Assembly: GCF_018623055.1 (NCBI RefSeq)
Contig: NZ_CP076019.1
Location: 2,294,001-2,358,000, forward strand
Length of the DNA stretch: 64,000 nucleotides
Direction: 5' to 3'
From: Halorubrum sp. 2020YC2
GTDB lineage: Archaea; Halobacteriota; Halobacteria; Halobacteriales; Haloferacaceae
Shown: in pieces, positions 25,049 to 33,277 of the stretch
How positions within the stretch are numbered: position 1 is the first letter of the stretch
Layout: the number at the start of each line of letters is the position of its first letter
Notes under the pieces: model-generated
Database searches by the model: none
The model's input: the letters and a program-made list of their open reading frames with translations, nothing else
Told to the model about the DNA's origin: nothing
Translations under genes and position numbers: made by a program

Positions 25049-25354
25049 ATGGACGTCGATATCATCTCCGAGGAGGAGAACCCGATGTTGCACCGCACGG
25101 ACATCCGATTCGAGACGACCCACGAGGAGGCCACGCCTTCTCGACTGTCGGTCCGCGACTCGCTCGCGGCCAAGCTCGACAAGGACTCCGAGGAGGTCGT
25201 CGTCCACGAGCTGGACACGAAGTTCGGCATGCGCAAGACGATCGGCTACGCGAAGGTGTACGACTCGGCCGCCGACGCGTTAGACGTCGAGCAGGACCAC
25301 ATGCTCGAACGCAACAAGATCGGCGACGAAGAGCCGGACGCCGAGGAAGCCTAA
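25049..25354 (+). CDS. rps24e: 30S ribosomal protein S24e
   Basis: 101 residues; small-subunit protein shared by archaea and eukaryotes. MDVDIISEEENPMLHRTDIRFETTHEEATPSR, and ELDTKFGMRKTIGYAKVYDS are diagnostic. The acidic C-terminal tail EEPDAEEA is a halophilic feature. A CTTTTACAG box at about 25010-25018 is a candidate TATA element. The Kae1-Bud32 gene begins 10 bases after the stop, with no S27ae gene between them. Confidence 0.96.
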   Translation: MDVDIISEEENPMLHRTDIRFETTHEEATPSRLSVRDSLAAKLDKDSEEVVVHELDTKFGMRKTIGYAKVYDSAADALDVEQDHMLERNKIGDEEPDAEEA

Positions 25355-25364
25355 CACCCGCCGG

Positions 25365-27092
25365 ATGCGGGTTCTCGGCATCGAGGGTACCGCGTGGTGC
25401 GCGAGCGCCGCGCTGTACGACGCCGAGACCGACGCAGTTCTCATCGAATCCGACGCCTACGAGCCGGAGAGCGGCGGCATTCACCCGCGCGAGGCCGCCG
25501 AGCACATGTCGGAGGCGATCCCCGAGGTCGTCGACCGGGTGTTGACCGCGGCCGAGTCGGAACACGGTCCGGACGCGGTCGACGCCGTCGCCTTCTCTCG
25601 CGGTCCCGGACTCGGTCCCTGCCTCCGGATCGTCGGGACCGCGGCGCGGTCGCTCGCCGGGACGCTCGGCGTCCCGCTCGTCGGCGTCAATCACATGGTA
25701 GCGCACCTGGAGATCGCTCGCCACCGCTCCGGCTTCGATAATCCGGTGTGCCTGAACGCCTCGGGGGCGAACGCGCACCTGCTCGGCTACCACGACGGCC
25801 GGTACCGCGTCCTTGGCGAGACGATGGACGCGGGCGTGGGCAACGCGATCGACAAGTTCACTCGCCACGTCGGTTGGAGCCACCCCGGCGGCCCGAAGGT
25901 GGAGGCGGCGGCCGCGGAGTTCGCGGCGACCGCGGGCGACGGCGACGGTGAAGTTGACGGCAGGGTCCCCGACGCCGACCTCCTCGATCTCCCCTACGTC
26001 GTCAAGGGGATGGACTTCTCGTTTTCCGGGATCAGCTCGGCCGCCAACGACGCCGCGGACGACGGCGTTCCGGTCGAGGAGATCTGCTTTTCGCTCCAAG
26101 AGCACGTGTTCGCGATGCTGGCCGAGGTGTCGGAGCGCGCGCTATCGCTAACCGGCGCCGACGAACTCGTGTTGGGCGGCGGGGTCGGACAGAACGACCG
26201 CCTGCGGGAGATGCTGGCCGCGATGTGCGAGGCCCGCGGCGCGGACTTCCACGCGCCGGAGCCGCGCTTCCTCCGCGACAACGCGGGGATGATCGCCGTG
26301 TTGGGGGCGAAGATGGCGGCCGCGGGAGACACCGTCCCGGTCGCGGAGTCGGCGGTCGACCCGAACTTCCGGCCGGACCAAGTGCCGGTGACGTGGCGCG
26401 ACGGGGAGTCGGTCGCCCGCGGAGGCGCGGGAGGCGGGCCGGGGACCGCGGAGCGCGACCCGGAGGCGGACCGTCGCGGCGCGGAGGCGACGGTGACGGT
26501 CGACGGGGCGGACGGCGACCGCCGGGTGACCAAGCGGCGCGTGGCGAAGTCGTACCGCCACCCGGAACTCGATCGGACGCTCAGGCGAGACCGGACCGTC
26601 GCGGAGGCCCGGCTGACGAGCGAGGCGCGGCGCGCCGGCGTGCCGACGCCGCTCGTGTACGACGTCGACCTCGCGGCGGCGACGCTGACGCTCGGGCACG
26701 TCGGCGCGCGCGACCTCGCGGCCGCCCTCGACGAGCGGCGGACGGAGGCGGTCGGTCGCCACCTCGCGCGGCTTCACGCCGCAGGGATCGTCCACGGCGA
26801 CCCGACGACCCGGAACGTGCGGGTGTCGGCCGACGACGGCGGAACGGGGGGACCGAGCGGAGGGGAAAGCGGGGTCCCGGAGACGTACCTCATCGACTTC
26901 GGACTGGGCTATCACACCGGCCACGTCGAGGACCACGCGATGGACCTCCACGTGTTCGAGGGGTCGGTCCGCGCGACCGCGACCGATCCCGACCCGCTAA
27001 TCTCAGCGTTCGAGTCGGGGTACGAGTCGGTCGGTGACGCCGAAGTGCTCGACCGGCTCCGGGACGTGGCCGACCGCGGTCGGTACCGCTGA
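25365..27092 (+). CDS. kae1: Kae1-Bud32 fusion (tRNA t6A synthesis, KEOPS complex)
   Basis: 575 residues. Kae1 (about 1-335) transfers the threonylcarbamoyl group to A37 of ANN-decoding tRNAs; metal ligands His110 and His114 (NHMVAHLEIAR) and the ATP site segments SGANAHLL, GNAIDKFTR and GGGVGQNDRL are present. A linker (about 340-375) leads to Bud32 (about 376-575), a small RIO-like kinase/ATPase with VTKRRVAKSYRHPELD, the catalytic loop VHGDPTTRNV and DFGLGYHT. Fusion of the two is known in Haloferax (HVO_1895) and some methanogens. Cotranscribed with rps24e. Confidence 0.97.
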   Translation: MRVLGIEGTAWCASAALYDAETDAVLIESDAYEPESGGIHPREAAEHMSEAIPEVVDRVLTAAESEHGPDAVDAVAFSRGPGLGPCLRIVGTAARSLAGTLGVPLVGVNHMVAHLEIARHRSGFDNPVCLNASGANAHLLGYHDGRYRVLGETMDAGVGNAIDKFTRHVGWSHPGGPKVEAAAAEFAATAGDGDGEVDGRVPDADLLDLPYVVKGMDFSFSGISSAANDAADDGVPVEEICFSLQEHVFAMLAEVSERALSLTGADELVLGGGVGQNDRLREMLAAMCEARGADFHAPEPRFLRDNAGMIAVLGAKMAAAGDTVPVAESAVDPNFRPDQVPVTWRDGESVARGGAGGGPGTAERDPEADRRGAEATVTVDGADGDRRVTKRRVAKSYRHPELDRTLRRDRTVAEARLTSEARRAGVPTPLVYDVDLAAATLTLGHVGARDLAAALDERRTEAVGRHLARLHAAGIVHGDPTTRNVRVSADDGGTGGPSGGESGVPETYLIDFGLGYHTGHVEDHAMDLHVFEGSVRATATDPDPLISAFESGYESVGDAEVLDRLRDVADRGRYR

Positions 27093-27192
27093 CGGCGGTC
27101 CGTCGCGGGACCGCGGCGACGGCGGCGCTCCGCGCCGCGACCGGAGAGCGGTTGCGCCACGATTTATGGTGCCGGCCGACAGAGGTGCGCGT

Positions 27193-27495
27193 ATGGCAGA
27201 CAAACAGTCGTCGGGAGAGATTCTCGGCATCCCGTACAACTTCGAGCGCCCGAGCCTCGGTCGGCTGCTCTCGTCGTACTGGCAGCCCGACAAGGGGATG
27301 CTCGTCGAGAAACCGTTCGGTATCGGCTACACCCTGAACCTCGCCAACTGGCGGTCGTGGGTCGTCCTCGCCGTCGCCGGCGGGCTGTACTACCAGCAGA
27401 AGCAGTCCGTCGGGACCGTGTCGTCCGACGGTTCCGAGGAAGACGCGGCGGAAGACGGCGACGGGCCCGTCGAAGTGATCGTCGACGACGACTGA
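27193..27495 (+). CDS. DUF5808 membrane-associated protein
   Basis: 100 residues from the ATG at 27193. SGEILGIPYNFERPSLGRLLSSYWQPDKGMLVEKPFGIGYTLNLANWRSW fits the DUF5808 pattern, followed by one membrane helix (VVLAVAGGLYYQQ) and an acidic tail. Function unknown. A frame starting at 27034 overlaps the Kae1-Bud32 gene and is not used. Probably transcribed alone; a weak promoter lies in 27130-27170. Confidence 0.78.
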   Translation: MADKQSSGEILGIPYNFERPSLGRLLSSYWQPDKGMLVEKPFGIGYTLNLANWRSWVVLAVAGGLYYQQKQSVGTVSSDGSEEDAAEDGDGPVEVIVDDD

Positions 27496-27600
27496 CCCGG
27501 ACGCGACCGGAGGCCGTCCGTCGCGACGGCGCGGCGGCCGATTGTCGCCGTTGATTCCGCATCGGTTTCTTTTAACTACGAGAAGGACAGACGTAGGCCA

Positions 27601-27735
27601 ATGAAAGTCCAGTTCGAGTGCTCGTGTTCGGAGGAGATCTCCGAGTTCACCCGCGGCGAGACCAGCCGGGGGGTCCACGTCGAATGCGGGAACTGCGGCG
27701 CCGTCTACGCCGTGACGATCACCGAGCTGGAGTAG
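27601..27735 (+). CDS. Small zinc-finger-like protein, 44 residues
   Basis: MKVQFECSCSEEISEFTRGE, then TSRGVHVECGNCGAVYAVTITELE. CxC and CxxC pairs can bind one zinc ion. The upstream TTTTAACTA box at about 27569-27577 is a TATA candidate about 25-30 bases before the ATG, supporting expression. Its last 17 bases overlap the 3' end of the convergent histidine kinase gene. The family is unknown to me; similar CxC-CxxC mini-proteins are frequent in haloarchaea. Confidence 0.72.
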   Translation: MKVQFECSCSEEISEFTRGETSRGVHVECGNCGAVYAVTITELE

Positions 27736-28630
27736 CGGGCGGCGTCGCGGACTCGAACCGAAGCCGGACCGTGGTTCCGTCGTCGTCCGCGTCGAACCGG
27801 ACGGTCCCCCCCTGCGTCTCGCACATCCACTTGACGAGCCACAGCCCGATGCTGCTCGCGTGCGAGAGCGGCGTCTCCTCTTCGGCCTGCAACACCGCGC
27901 GCTCGTCCGCCGGAATGCCCGGTCCGTTGTCGGTCACCTCCAAGCAGGTGGTCGCTCCGTTCTCGTGAATCGTCGCCTCCACGCGCCGCGTCGCGCCGTC
28001 GTTGTGGGTGACCGCGTTCTCGAACACCTCGCAGATCGGGAACTCGACGGAGTCGTCCGCGCGGATCCACGCCTCCGAGGGTGTCTCGACCGTGACCGCG
28101 GTGGCGTCGGCGTCGACCGCGCCGACCGCCTCGTGGACCGCGTCGACGAGGTCGACGCGCCCGTCCGGGCGCTCGGCCGAGGTGTCTTCGATCACGCGGA
28201 GTTTCTCGCTTATCGCGACGATATCGTCGGTCGTCTCGCGGATCGTTTCCAAGCGTCGCCGGCTCCGGTCGTCCTCGATCCGCTCGGCCAGGAGGTCGGT
28301 GTACCCCTGAATCACGTTGAGGTCGTTGCGGACGTTGTGACGGAACACGCGGCTCAGAACCTGTAGCTGCTGATTGGAGGTTTCGAGGTCCCGCCGGGCG
28401 GTTTCGGCCCGGCGCCGGTGGTGGGTGACCGCGCCGTAGAGAATCGCGCCGGACCCGACGACGAGCACCCAGTCCCCGACGAGGCGGAGCGGCGTCCACC
28501 CGACGGCGGAGCCGCTCGCCAACGCGACCGCGAGGTCGACCGCGACGGCGACCGCCGTTCCGACGCAGAGGTATGCGGCCGTGAGGGCGGCCGCCGACCG
28601 CCCGTAGATGATTTCCGGAATATATTTCAT
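27719..28630 (-). CDS. Membrane sensor histidine kinase
   Basis: 303 residues. Two membrane helices (about 14-40 and 47-68) without a large extracellular sensor, then a short coiled coil (RRRAETARRDLETSNQQLQ). Next are the HisKA H-box with phospho-acceptor His98 (RVFRHNVRNDLNVIQGY) and the HATPase_c domain with N-box FENAVTHND, G1 DNGPGIP and G2 SIGLWLVKW. The HNVRNDLN form of the H-box is typical of haloarchaeal orphan kinases. No response regulator is adjacent. An AT-rich stretch at 28626-28640 (ATTTATATTTAATTTT on the plus strand) serves as promoter. Confidence 0.93.
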   Translation of the reverse strand: MKYIPEIIYGRSAAALTAAYLCVGTAVAVAVDLAVALASGSAVGWTPLRLVGDWVLVVGSGAILYGAVTHHRRRAETARRDLETSNQQLQVLSRVFRHNVRNDLNVIQGYTDLLAERIEDDRSRRRLETIRETTDDIVAISEKLRVIEDTSAERPDGRVDLVDAVHEAVGAVDADATAVTVETPSEAWIRADDSVEFPICEVFENAVTHNDGATRRVEATIHENGATTCLEVTDNGPGIPADERAVLQAEEETPLSHASSIGLWLVKWMCETQGGTVRFDADDDGTTVRLRFESATPPATPAR

Positions 28631-28741
28631 TTATATTTAATTTTGCGTCCAACGAATTTTCTTCGCACGGAACACCTCAGCCGCCGAGGGCTTAAGCTTT
28701 GACCGCCGGACGTCGGACCGATCGCGAGGGGTGAAACGGGG

Positions 28742-28972
28742 TTACCACGAGGCGCAGTCCGCACAGACGAAGGCGTCGCCGTCGCGCCAGCGCCGTCGGA
28801 CGCGCTCGCCGCACCGGTCGCAGGCCGCGCCGTCGGCGCGCCACGTGGAGGTGGCGGTCGCGGCGTCCGCGTCGGCAGCGTCTCGCACGTCGGAGCCGTC
28901 GGCGGCTTCCGCCTCGGAGCCGCCGTCCCCGTCGCCGGGAACGAAGTCGTCGAGCGAGCGGTCCTCGGACAT
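28742..28972 (-). CDS. Small zinc ribbon protein downstream of lysS
   Basis: 76 residues. An acidic N-terminal half (SEDRSLDDFVPGDGDGGSEAE) is followed by ADGAACDRCGERVRRRWRDGDAFVCADCASW, a two-knuckle zinc ribbon. The start codon directly follows the lysS stop (no spacer), so it is made from the lysS/pyrH message. The ribbon resembles parts of RNA- or tRNA-binding proteins, but no function is established. Confidence 0.78.
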   Translation of the reverse strand: MSEDRSLDDFVPGDGDGGSEAEAADGSDVRDAADADAATATSTWRADGAACDRCGERVRRRWRDGDAFVCADCASW

Positions 28973-30730
28973 CTACGCCTCCCGTCGGAGCCTGTCGACG
29001 ACGTAGTCGCGCTCCAGTTCCCCGAGGAACTCCCCGAGCCGCGGTCCCTGCGTGTCGTCAAAGAACAGGCGGTAGCCCGCCGCGAAGAAGTCGCTCACCT
29101 CGACGTCGTGGTCCCGGGCCGTCTCGTACATGGCCTCCTGGATCTCCTCGCCGTCGTGCCCGGCCGCGACGAAGTCGGCGAGGTCGTCGAGCGCGGCGGC
29201 GACGTCGTCGTCGAACTCGACCGCGGGGAGGTCGGCCTGGAGCCGGTAGTCGTACTCGTTTTCCGTCCGCTCGGCCCAGTTCCGGGCCTGCTCCACGCGG
29301 GCGAGCGCGGCGTCGACCGCGTCGGCGTCGGCGTCGTCGGGGATGTGCCCCTCGTCGCGGGCGAGGCGCTCGCGGAACTCGGGGTCGTCCACCATCCCGA
29401 GGACCGCCGCGAACGTGTACGGGAGCCGGATCGGCTTCTCCGTCGGCGGGTCGTCGGGCCGGCCGACGACGAACGGGTACGCGCGCTCCGCGAAGGCGGT
29501 GAGGTCGGGGTCGTCCACCTCGCCGAAGTAGGCGCGCTCGAACCGGTCGAACCGGTCGACCAGCTGGTCGAGCCGCTCGACGCTCAGGTCGCGGGCCTTC
29601 TTCGGGTGGAGCGCGAAGAAGTAGCGCAACACCTCGGGCTCGATCAGCTCCAGCAGCTCCTGAACCGTGACGACGTTGCCCTCGGAGGAGGAGAACGCCT
29701 CGCCGTCGAGCGTGAACCACTCGTACACCATCGGGACGGGCGGTTCCGCGTCGAACACGTTCCGGGAGACGTCGACTCCGGAGGGCCACGACCCCTCCGC
29801 GTGGTCCTTCCCGAACGGCTCGAAGTCGACGCCGAGGACGCCCCACTGGGCGGGCCACTCCAGCCGCCACGGGAGCTTCCCCTCGCGGAACGTCGCGGTG
29901 CCCTCGTGGCCGCACCCCTCGATGGTGTTGCCGCCGGCGTCCATGTCGGTACAGACGTAGTCGACGGTCTCCGCGTCGAGGTCGATGGCCGTCACCGTCT
30001 CCGTGACCTTCCCGCACTCCGCACAGACCGGGTTGAAGGGGACGTACTCGTCGTCGACCTTGTCCTGGTACGGCGAGAGCACCTCGCGGACCCGCCCGAC
30101 GTCCCCGAGGACCGTCCGGACCGCGTCGTCGAAGGTCCCGTCGGCGTACAGCTCGGTGTTCGAGAGCATCTCGACGGGGACGTTCAGGCGGTCGGCGTCG
30201 GCCTTCAGCAGGCCCGCGAAGTGGGCCGCGTACGACTCGGCCTCCCCGAACGGGTCCGGGATCGACGTGTACGGCTTCCCGAGGTTGCGGCCGAGCGCGC
30301 CCGCGTCCACCTCGCCAAGGCCGACGATCTCGCCGTCCGCGTTCGCCAGCTTGCGCGGGACCTTCCGCAGCGGGTCCCTGTCGTCGGAGGTGAACACCTG
30401 CCGGACCTCGCGGCCGCGGTCGCGGAGCACTTCCGCGACGAAGTAGCCGCGCATGATCTCGTTGAAGTTGCCGAGGTGCGCGACGCCCGAGGGAGACACG
30501 CCCCCCTTGATCACGATCGGCTCGTCGGGGTCGCGCGCCTCGACCTCGTCCGCGACGACGTCGGCCCAGAAGGCGTGGAACGCCTCTGTGGACTCCTCGG
30601 CGGCACCCTCGCCGTCGGCGTCGCCCCCCTCGTCGAGCGCGGACCCCCCGGAGAGGATGTGCGGGGAGTCGTCGGGGGCGTCGTCGGTCGCCGGCTCGAC
30701 GGAGTCGTCGGGCGCGTCGTCCGCGCTCAT
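28973..30730 (-). CDS. lysS: Lysyl-tRNA synthetase, class I
   Basis: 585 residues. The class I LysRS is the archaeal form, unrelated to the common class II enzyme. Catalytic motifs: HIGH equivalent GGVSPSGVAHLGNFNE (residues 77-90) and KMSKS equivalent AFSSSEGNVV. Cys-containing inserts CAECGKV and CTDMDAGGNTIEGCGH fit the zinc-binding region of this class. A 45-residue acidic N-terminal extension precedes the conserved FHAFWADVVADEV. Its start overlaps the pyrH stop by four bases, so pyrH, lysS and the zinc ribbon gene form one operon. Confidence 0.97.
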   Translation of the reverse strand: MSADDAPDDSVEPATDDAPDDSPHILSGGSALDEGGDADGEGAAEESTEAFHAFWADVVADEVEARDPDEPIVIKGGVSPSGVAHLGNFNEIMRGYFVAEVLRDRGREVRQVFTSDDRDPLRKVPRKLANADGEIVGLGEVDAGALGRNLGKPYTSIPDPFGEAESYAAHFAGLLKADADRLNVPVEMLSNTELYADGTFDDAVRTVLGDVGRVREVLSPYQDKVDDEYVPFNPVCAECGKVTETVTAIDLDAETVDYVCTDMDAGGNTIEGCGHEGTATFREGKLPWRLEWPAQWGVLGVDFEPFGKDHAEGSWPSGVDVSRNVFDAEPPVPMVYEWFTLDGEAFSSSEGNVVTVQELLELIEPEVLRYFFALHPKKARDLSVERLDQLVDRFDRFERAYFGEVDDPDLTAFAERAYPFVVGRPDDPPTEKPIRLPYTFAAVLGMVDDPEFRERLARDEGHIPDDADADAVDAALARVEQARNWAERTENEYDYRLQADLPAVEFDDDVAAALDDLADFVAAGHDGEEIQEAMYETARDHDVEVSDFFAAGYRLFFDDTQGPRLGEFLGELERDYVVDRLRREA

Positions 30731-31446
30731 CGCTCCTCCCTCCAGTAGACCGGTTCGTCGCCGTCGACCGGGACCACGTCGGTCCCCGTGTGGTCGCCGC
30801 GCAGCACGGCGTCGACGACGGCGGTCGGGTCGGTCCCGTCTAACACGATCGACCGGATCCCGGCCCGGTCGATCAGCTTCGCCGCGAGCAGGTCGACGGG
30901 CGCGGACGCGCCCGCGTCGCGGCTCATCGGGAGGACGACCTCGACGAGTTCGGACGGCGACAGCTCCGCGAACTGGGTCGCGTCAGGGTCGGCGTTGGGG
31001 TCGGCGTCGTACACGCCGTCGGCGCTCGTGGCGTACACGAGCAGGTCGGCGCCCACCGACTCCGCGAACGCGGCCGCGACCGCGTCGGTCGTCTGCCCGG
31101 GCGTGACGCCGCCCATCACCGCGACCTCGCCGCGCCGGAGCGCCGCGCTCGCCTCCTCGTCGTCGGTCGCGGGCGCGAGGTTCGCCCGGTCCCCGAGCGC
31201 GGCGATCAGCAGCCGCGCGTTGAGCCGGGTGGTTCCGATGCCGAGCCGGTCGAGTTCGACCTCGTTGGCCCCGATCTCCCGGGCCGTCTCGATGTACTCG
31301 CGGGCGACGCCGCCCCCGCCGACGACGACCCCCACCTCGCAGCCGTCGGCCGCCAGCCGTTCGATCGCCTCGGCGTACGCGGCCACGCGCTCGGGGTCGA
31401 GGTCCGGCGCGAGCACGCTTCCGCCGACAGAAACGACGACTCTCAT
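30727..31446 (-). CDS. pyrH: UMP kinase
   Basis: 239 residues, amino-acid-kinase fold; phosphorylates UMP to UDP with ATP. VVSVGGSVLAPDLD (ATP site), VVGGGGVAREYIE, LDRLGIGTTRLNARLL (UMP site), GGVTPGQTTDAVAA, and YATSADGVYDADPN with the catalytic Asp are in place. The archaeal group lacks GTP activation. Divergent from moaE; CCTTAAG at 31471-31477 (minus strand) is a TATA candidate about 26 bases before the ATG, giving a leaderless start. Confidence 0.95.
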   Translation of the reverse strand: MRVVVSVGGSVLAPDLDPERVAAYAEAIERLAADGCEVGVVVGGGGVAREYIETAREIGANEVELDRLGIGTTRLNARLLIAALGDRANLAPATDDEEASAALRRGEVAVMGGVTPGQTTDAVAAAFAESVGADLLVYATSADGVYDADPNADPDATQFAELSPSELVEVVLPMSRDAGASAPVDLLAAKLIDRAGIRSIVLDGTDPTAVVDAVLRGDHTGTDVVPVDGDEPVYWREER

Positions 31447-31583
31447 TGCCGACGAGTACCCCTGTCGCGGTCTTAAGGATTGTCAAGCCCGGATGCGACG
31501 GAACCGGGCGCCGAGACGGCCGGACGACCGAGACCGTCGGGCGACCGGGAAACGACTAAGCCGGTCGCGTCCCGCTCTCGGGT

Positions 31584-32465
31584 ATGCGACCGATATCGAT
31601 CGTCGGTGACGGCTCCCCGGCGCTGGCCCGGCGGCTCGCGGCGCGGCTCGACGGCCGGGTCGCCGTCGTGGAGCGCGACGGCGACTCGGACGGGAGACGC
31701 GGGGGCGATCCGGACGGACCGGAACCGAGCGACCCGGCCGTCGACGGTGGGATCGTCGACGACGGAGTCACCGAGCCGGCGCGGCGCCCCGACGCCGACA
31801 CCGAAGTCGCGCTCGACGCGGGCGGGAACTGGAGCGGCCGGGGGAGCGTCGGAGGGTTCGACGACCTGTTGGACGGGCTCGCGCCGGACCACGACTACCT
31901 GCTGGCGATCGGCGAGTCGAGGCTCCGCGTGCCCGCGGTCCTCCTCGGCCCGGACCCCGACCCGGAGGGCGTGCCCGGGACGGTCCTCGCGACCGCGGAC
32001 GCCCCCGACGCGGTCGACCTCGACCGTCTCGTGAGCGACCTCGACGAGGCGGAGCCGTGGATCACCCGCGAGACGCTGGTGCACCGCGTCGAGGCGTCGG
32101 CGGACGCGGAGCGGTCGGGCGCGATAGCCTCGTTCACCGGGCGCGTGCGCGCCCGCGACGGCCCGGACGACGACCGGACGACGCACCTCGCGTTCGAGAA
32201 GTACGAGGGGGTCGCGGCGGACCGGACGGCCGCCATCGAAGAGGAGCTAGCGGACCGCGACGGCGTCTTCGACGTCCGGATGCACCACCGGACCGGCGTG
32301 ATCGAGGCGGGGGAAGACATCGTCTTCGTCGTGGTCCTCGCCGGCCACCGTCGGGAGGCGTTCCGCGCGGTCGAAGACGGGATCGACCGGCTGAAAGACG
32401 AGGTGCCGATCTTCAAGAAGGAGGCGACGGAGTCGGAGACGTTCTGGGTCCACCGGCGTGACTGA
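31584..32465 (+). CDS. moaE: Molybdopterin synthase large subunit MoaE with an N-terminal MobB-like region
   Basis: 293 residues. The C-terminal half (about 160-293) is MoaE: GAIASFTGRVR, LAFEKYEGVA, MHHRTGVIEAGEDIVFVVVLAGHRREAFRAVEDGIDRLKDEVPIFKKEA, with the two active-site lysines in IFKKE. It converts precursor Z to molybdopterin using MoaD thiocarboxylate. The N-terminal half looks like a MobB domain (ISIVGDGSPALARRLAARL), but the P-loop lysine is absent, so nucleotide binding is doubtful; it also contains a low-complexity insert (about 35-75). MoaD is not adjacent. Confidence 0.92.
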   Translation: MRPISIVGDGSPALARRLAARLDGRVAVVERDGDSDGRRGGDPDGPEPSDPAVDGGIVDDGVTEPARRPDADTEVALDAGGNWSGRGSVGGFDDLLDGLAPDHDYLLAIGESRLRVPAVLLGPDPDPEGVPGTVLATADAPDAVDLDRLVSDLDEAEPWITRETLVHRVEASADAERSGAIASFTGRVRARDGPDDDRTTHLAFEKYEGVAADRTAAIEEELADRDGVFDVRMHHRTGVIEAGEDIVFVVVLAGHRREAFRAVEDGIDRLKDEVPIFKKEATESETFWVHRRD

Positions 32466-32813
32466 ACGGCGCACCGGAAGGGCGTCTACACCCTGATCGG
32501 GACCGCGGGCGCTCCGCGGAAGCGGCCGCGCGGGGGACGCGCGGGCGCTCGGATGGTGCGGAATGCGGATTTTGTTGCCTGTTCTTGGCGCTCGCACGAG
32601 CGGGACGCCGGGCGTCAGACGCTGATCTTCCATACCCATATAACGACTTCAAAACAGATTATAAAATTTCTAAGCCATTTTAGAACTGTTCTAAAGAGTC
32701 CGTCAGACACGTTTTACCCCGGCCGCGTCGGGTGAAACGCCCTGAAACCCCCTGAACGTCACCCAACGGTGTTGCCTTTATAACACCCTCCAGGGGCAAG
32801 CGTGGGGTGTACT
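32466..32813. other. Intergenic region with an AT-rich regulatory island
   Basis: 348 bases without a credible gene; a 60-codon frame at 32553-32735 shows no halophilic amino-acid bias. The AT-rich part (32636-32710) contains the 17-base palindrome described separately. TTTATAAC at 32777-32784 is a good TATA box for the DUF7123 gene. Three TGAA(A)CnCCC-like repeats occur at 32731-32760. Confidence 0.6.
32679..32695. promoter_or_regulatory. 17-base palindrome TTTAGAAC-T-GTTCTAAA
   Basis: Perfect 8-bp arms around one central base, with a further half-site TTCTAAG at 32668-32674. It lies about 120 bases before the DUF7123 start and about 85 bases before its TATA box. A binding site for a dimeric regulator is likely; the regulator is unknown. 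Confidence 0.55.
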
Positions 32814-33074
32814 ATGAGCGCGACTGTGAACCCCTCCACGAACGCGAGCGCGAACGACGACCGCAGCAAGGAAGAGCGGCTGAAAGACTACCTGCTCGAC
32901 CGCGCCCAGGACGGGGAGATGTACTTCAAAGGGAAGTTCATCTCCGAGGACGTCGACCTCTCCCCGAAGGAGATCGGCGCCCTGATGGTGAAGCTCCGCG
33001 ACTCCGCGACGGAGCTGACGGTCGAGAAGTGGTCGTACACGGGCGCGACGACCTGGCGCGTCGAGCCCGCCTGA
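32814..33074 (+). CDS. DUF7123 family protein
   Basis: 86 residues from the ATG at 32814 (MSATVNPSTNASANDDRSKEERLKDYLLDRAQDGEMYFKGKFI). The core reads SEDVDLSPKEIGALMVKLRDSATELTVEKWSYTGATTWRVEPA, which looks like a small winged helix. Widespread in haloarchaea; function unknown, with DNA binding possible from the fold impression. The TTTATAAC box about 30 bases upstream gives a short or absent leader. The family name is from memory. Confidence 0.78.
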   Translation: MSATVNPSTNASANDDRSKEERLKDYLLDRAQDGEMYFKGKFISEDVDLSPKEIGALMVKLRDSATELTVEKWSYTGATTWRVEPA

Positions 33075-33277
33075 GCGGTCCCCGCTCCGTCGAGAAATCC
33101 GTAGCGTCACCGCGGCTCGCGACGCCGCACCCGACAAGCGGTCCGGTCCCCGCCCCGCGCTTTTCGGACCGCAGTTCCCGTTCGACTAGTCGGTGAGCGG
33201 CGTCGCTACCCCCTGTTTGACGGCGCCCAGATCCGACGACGCCGGGTTTATACTCGCCGGCCGGCTACGACGTGCCG

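Noticed and set aside
32553-32735. A 60-codon gene upstream of DUF7123
   Set aside because: Not acidic, no conserved motif, and it runs through the AT-rich palindrome and promoter region.
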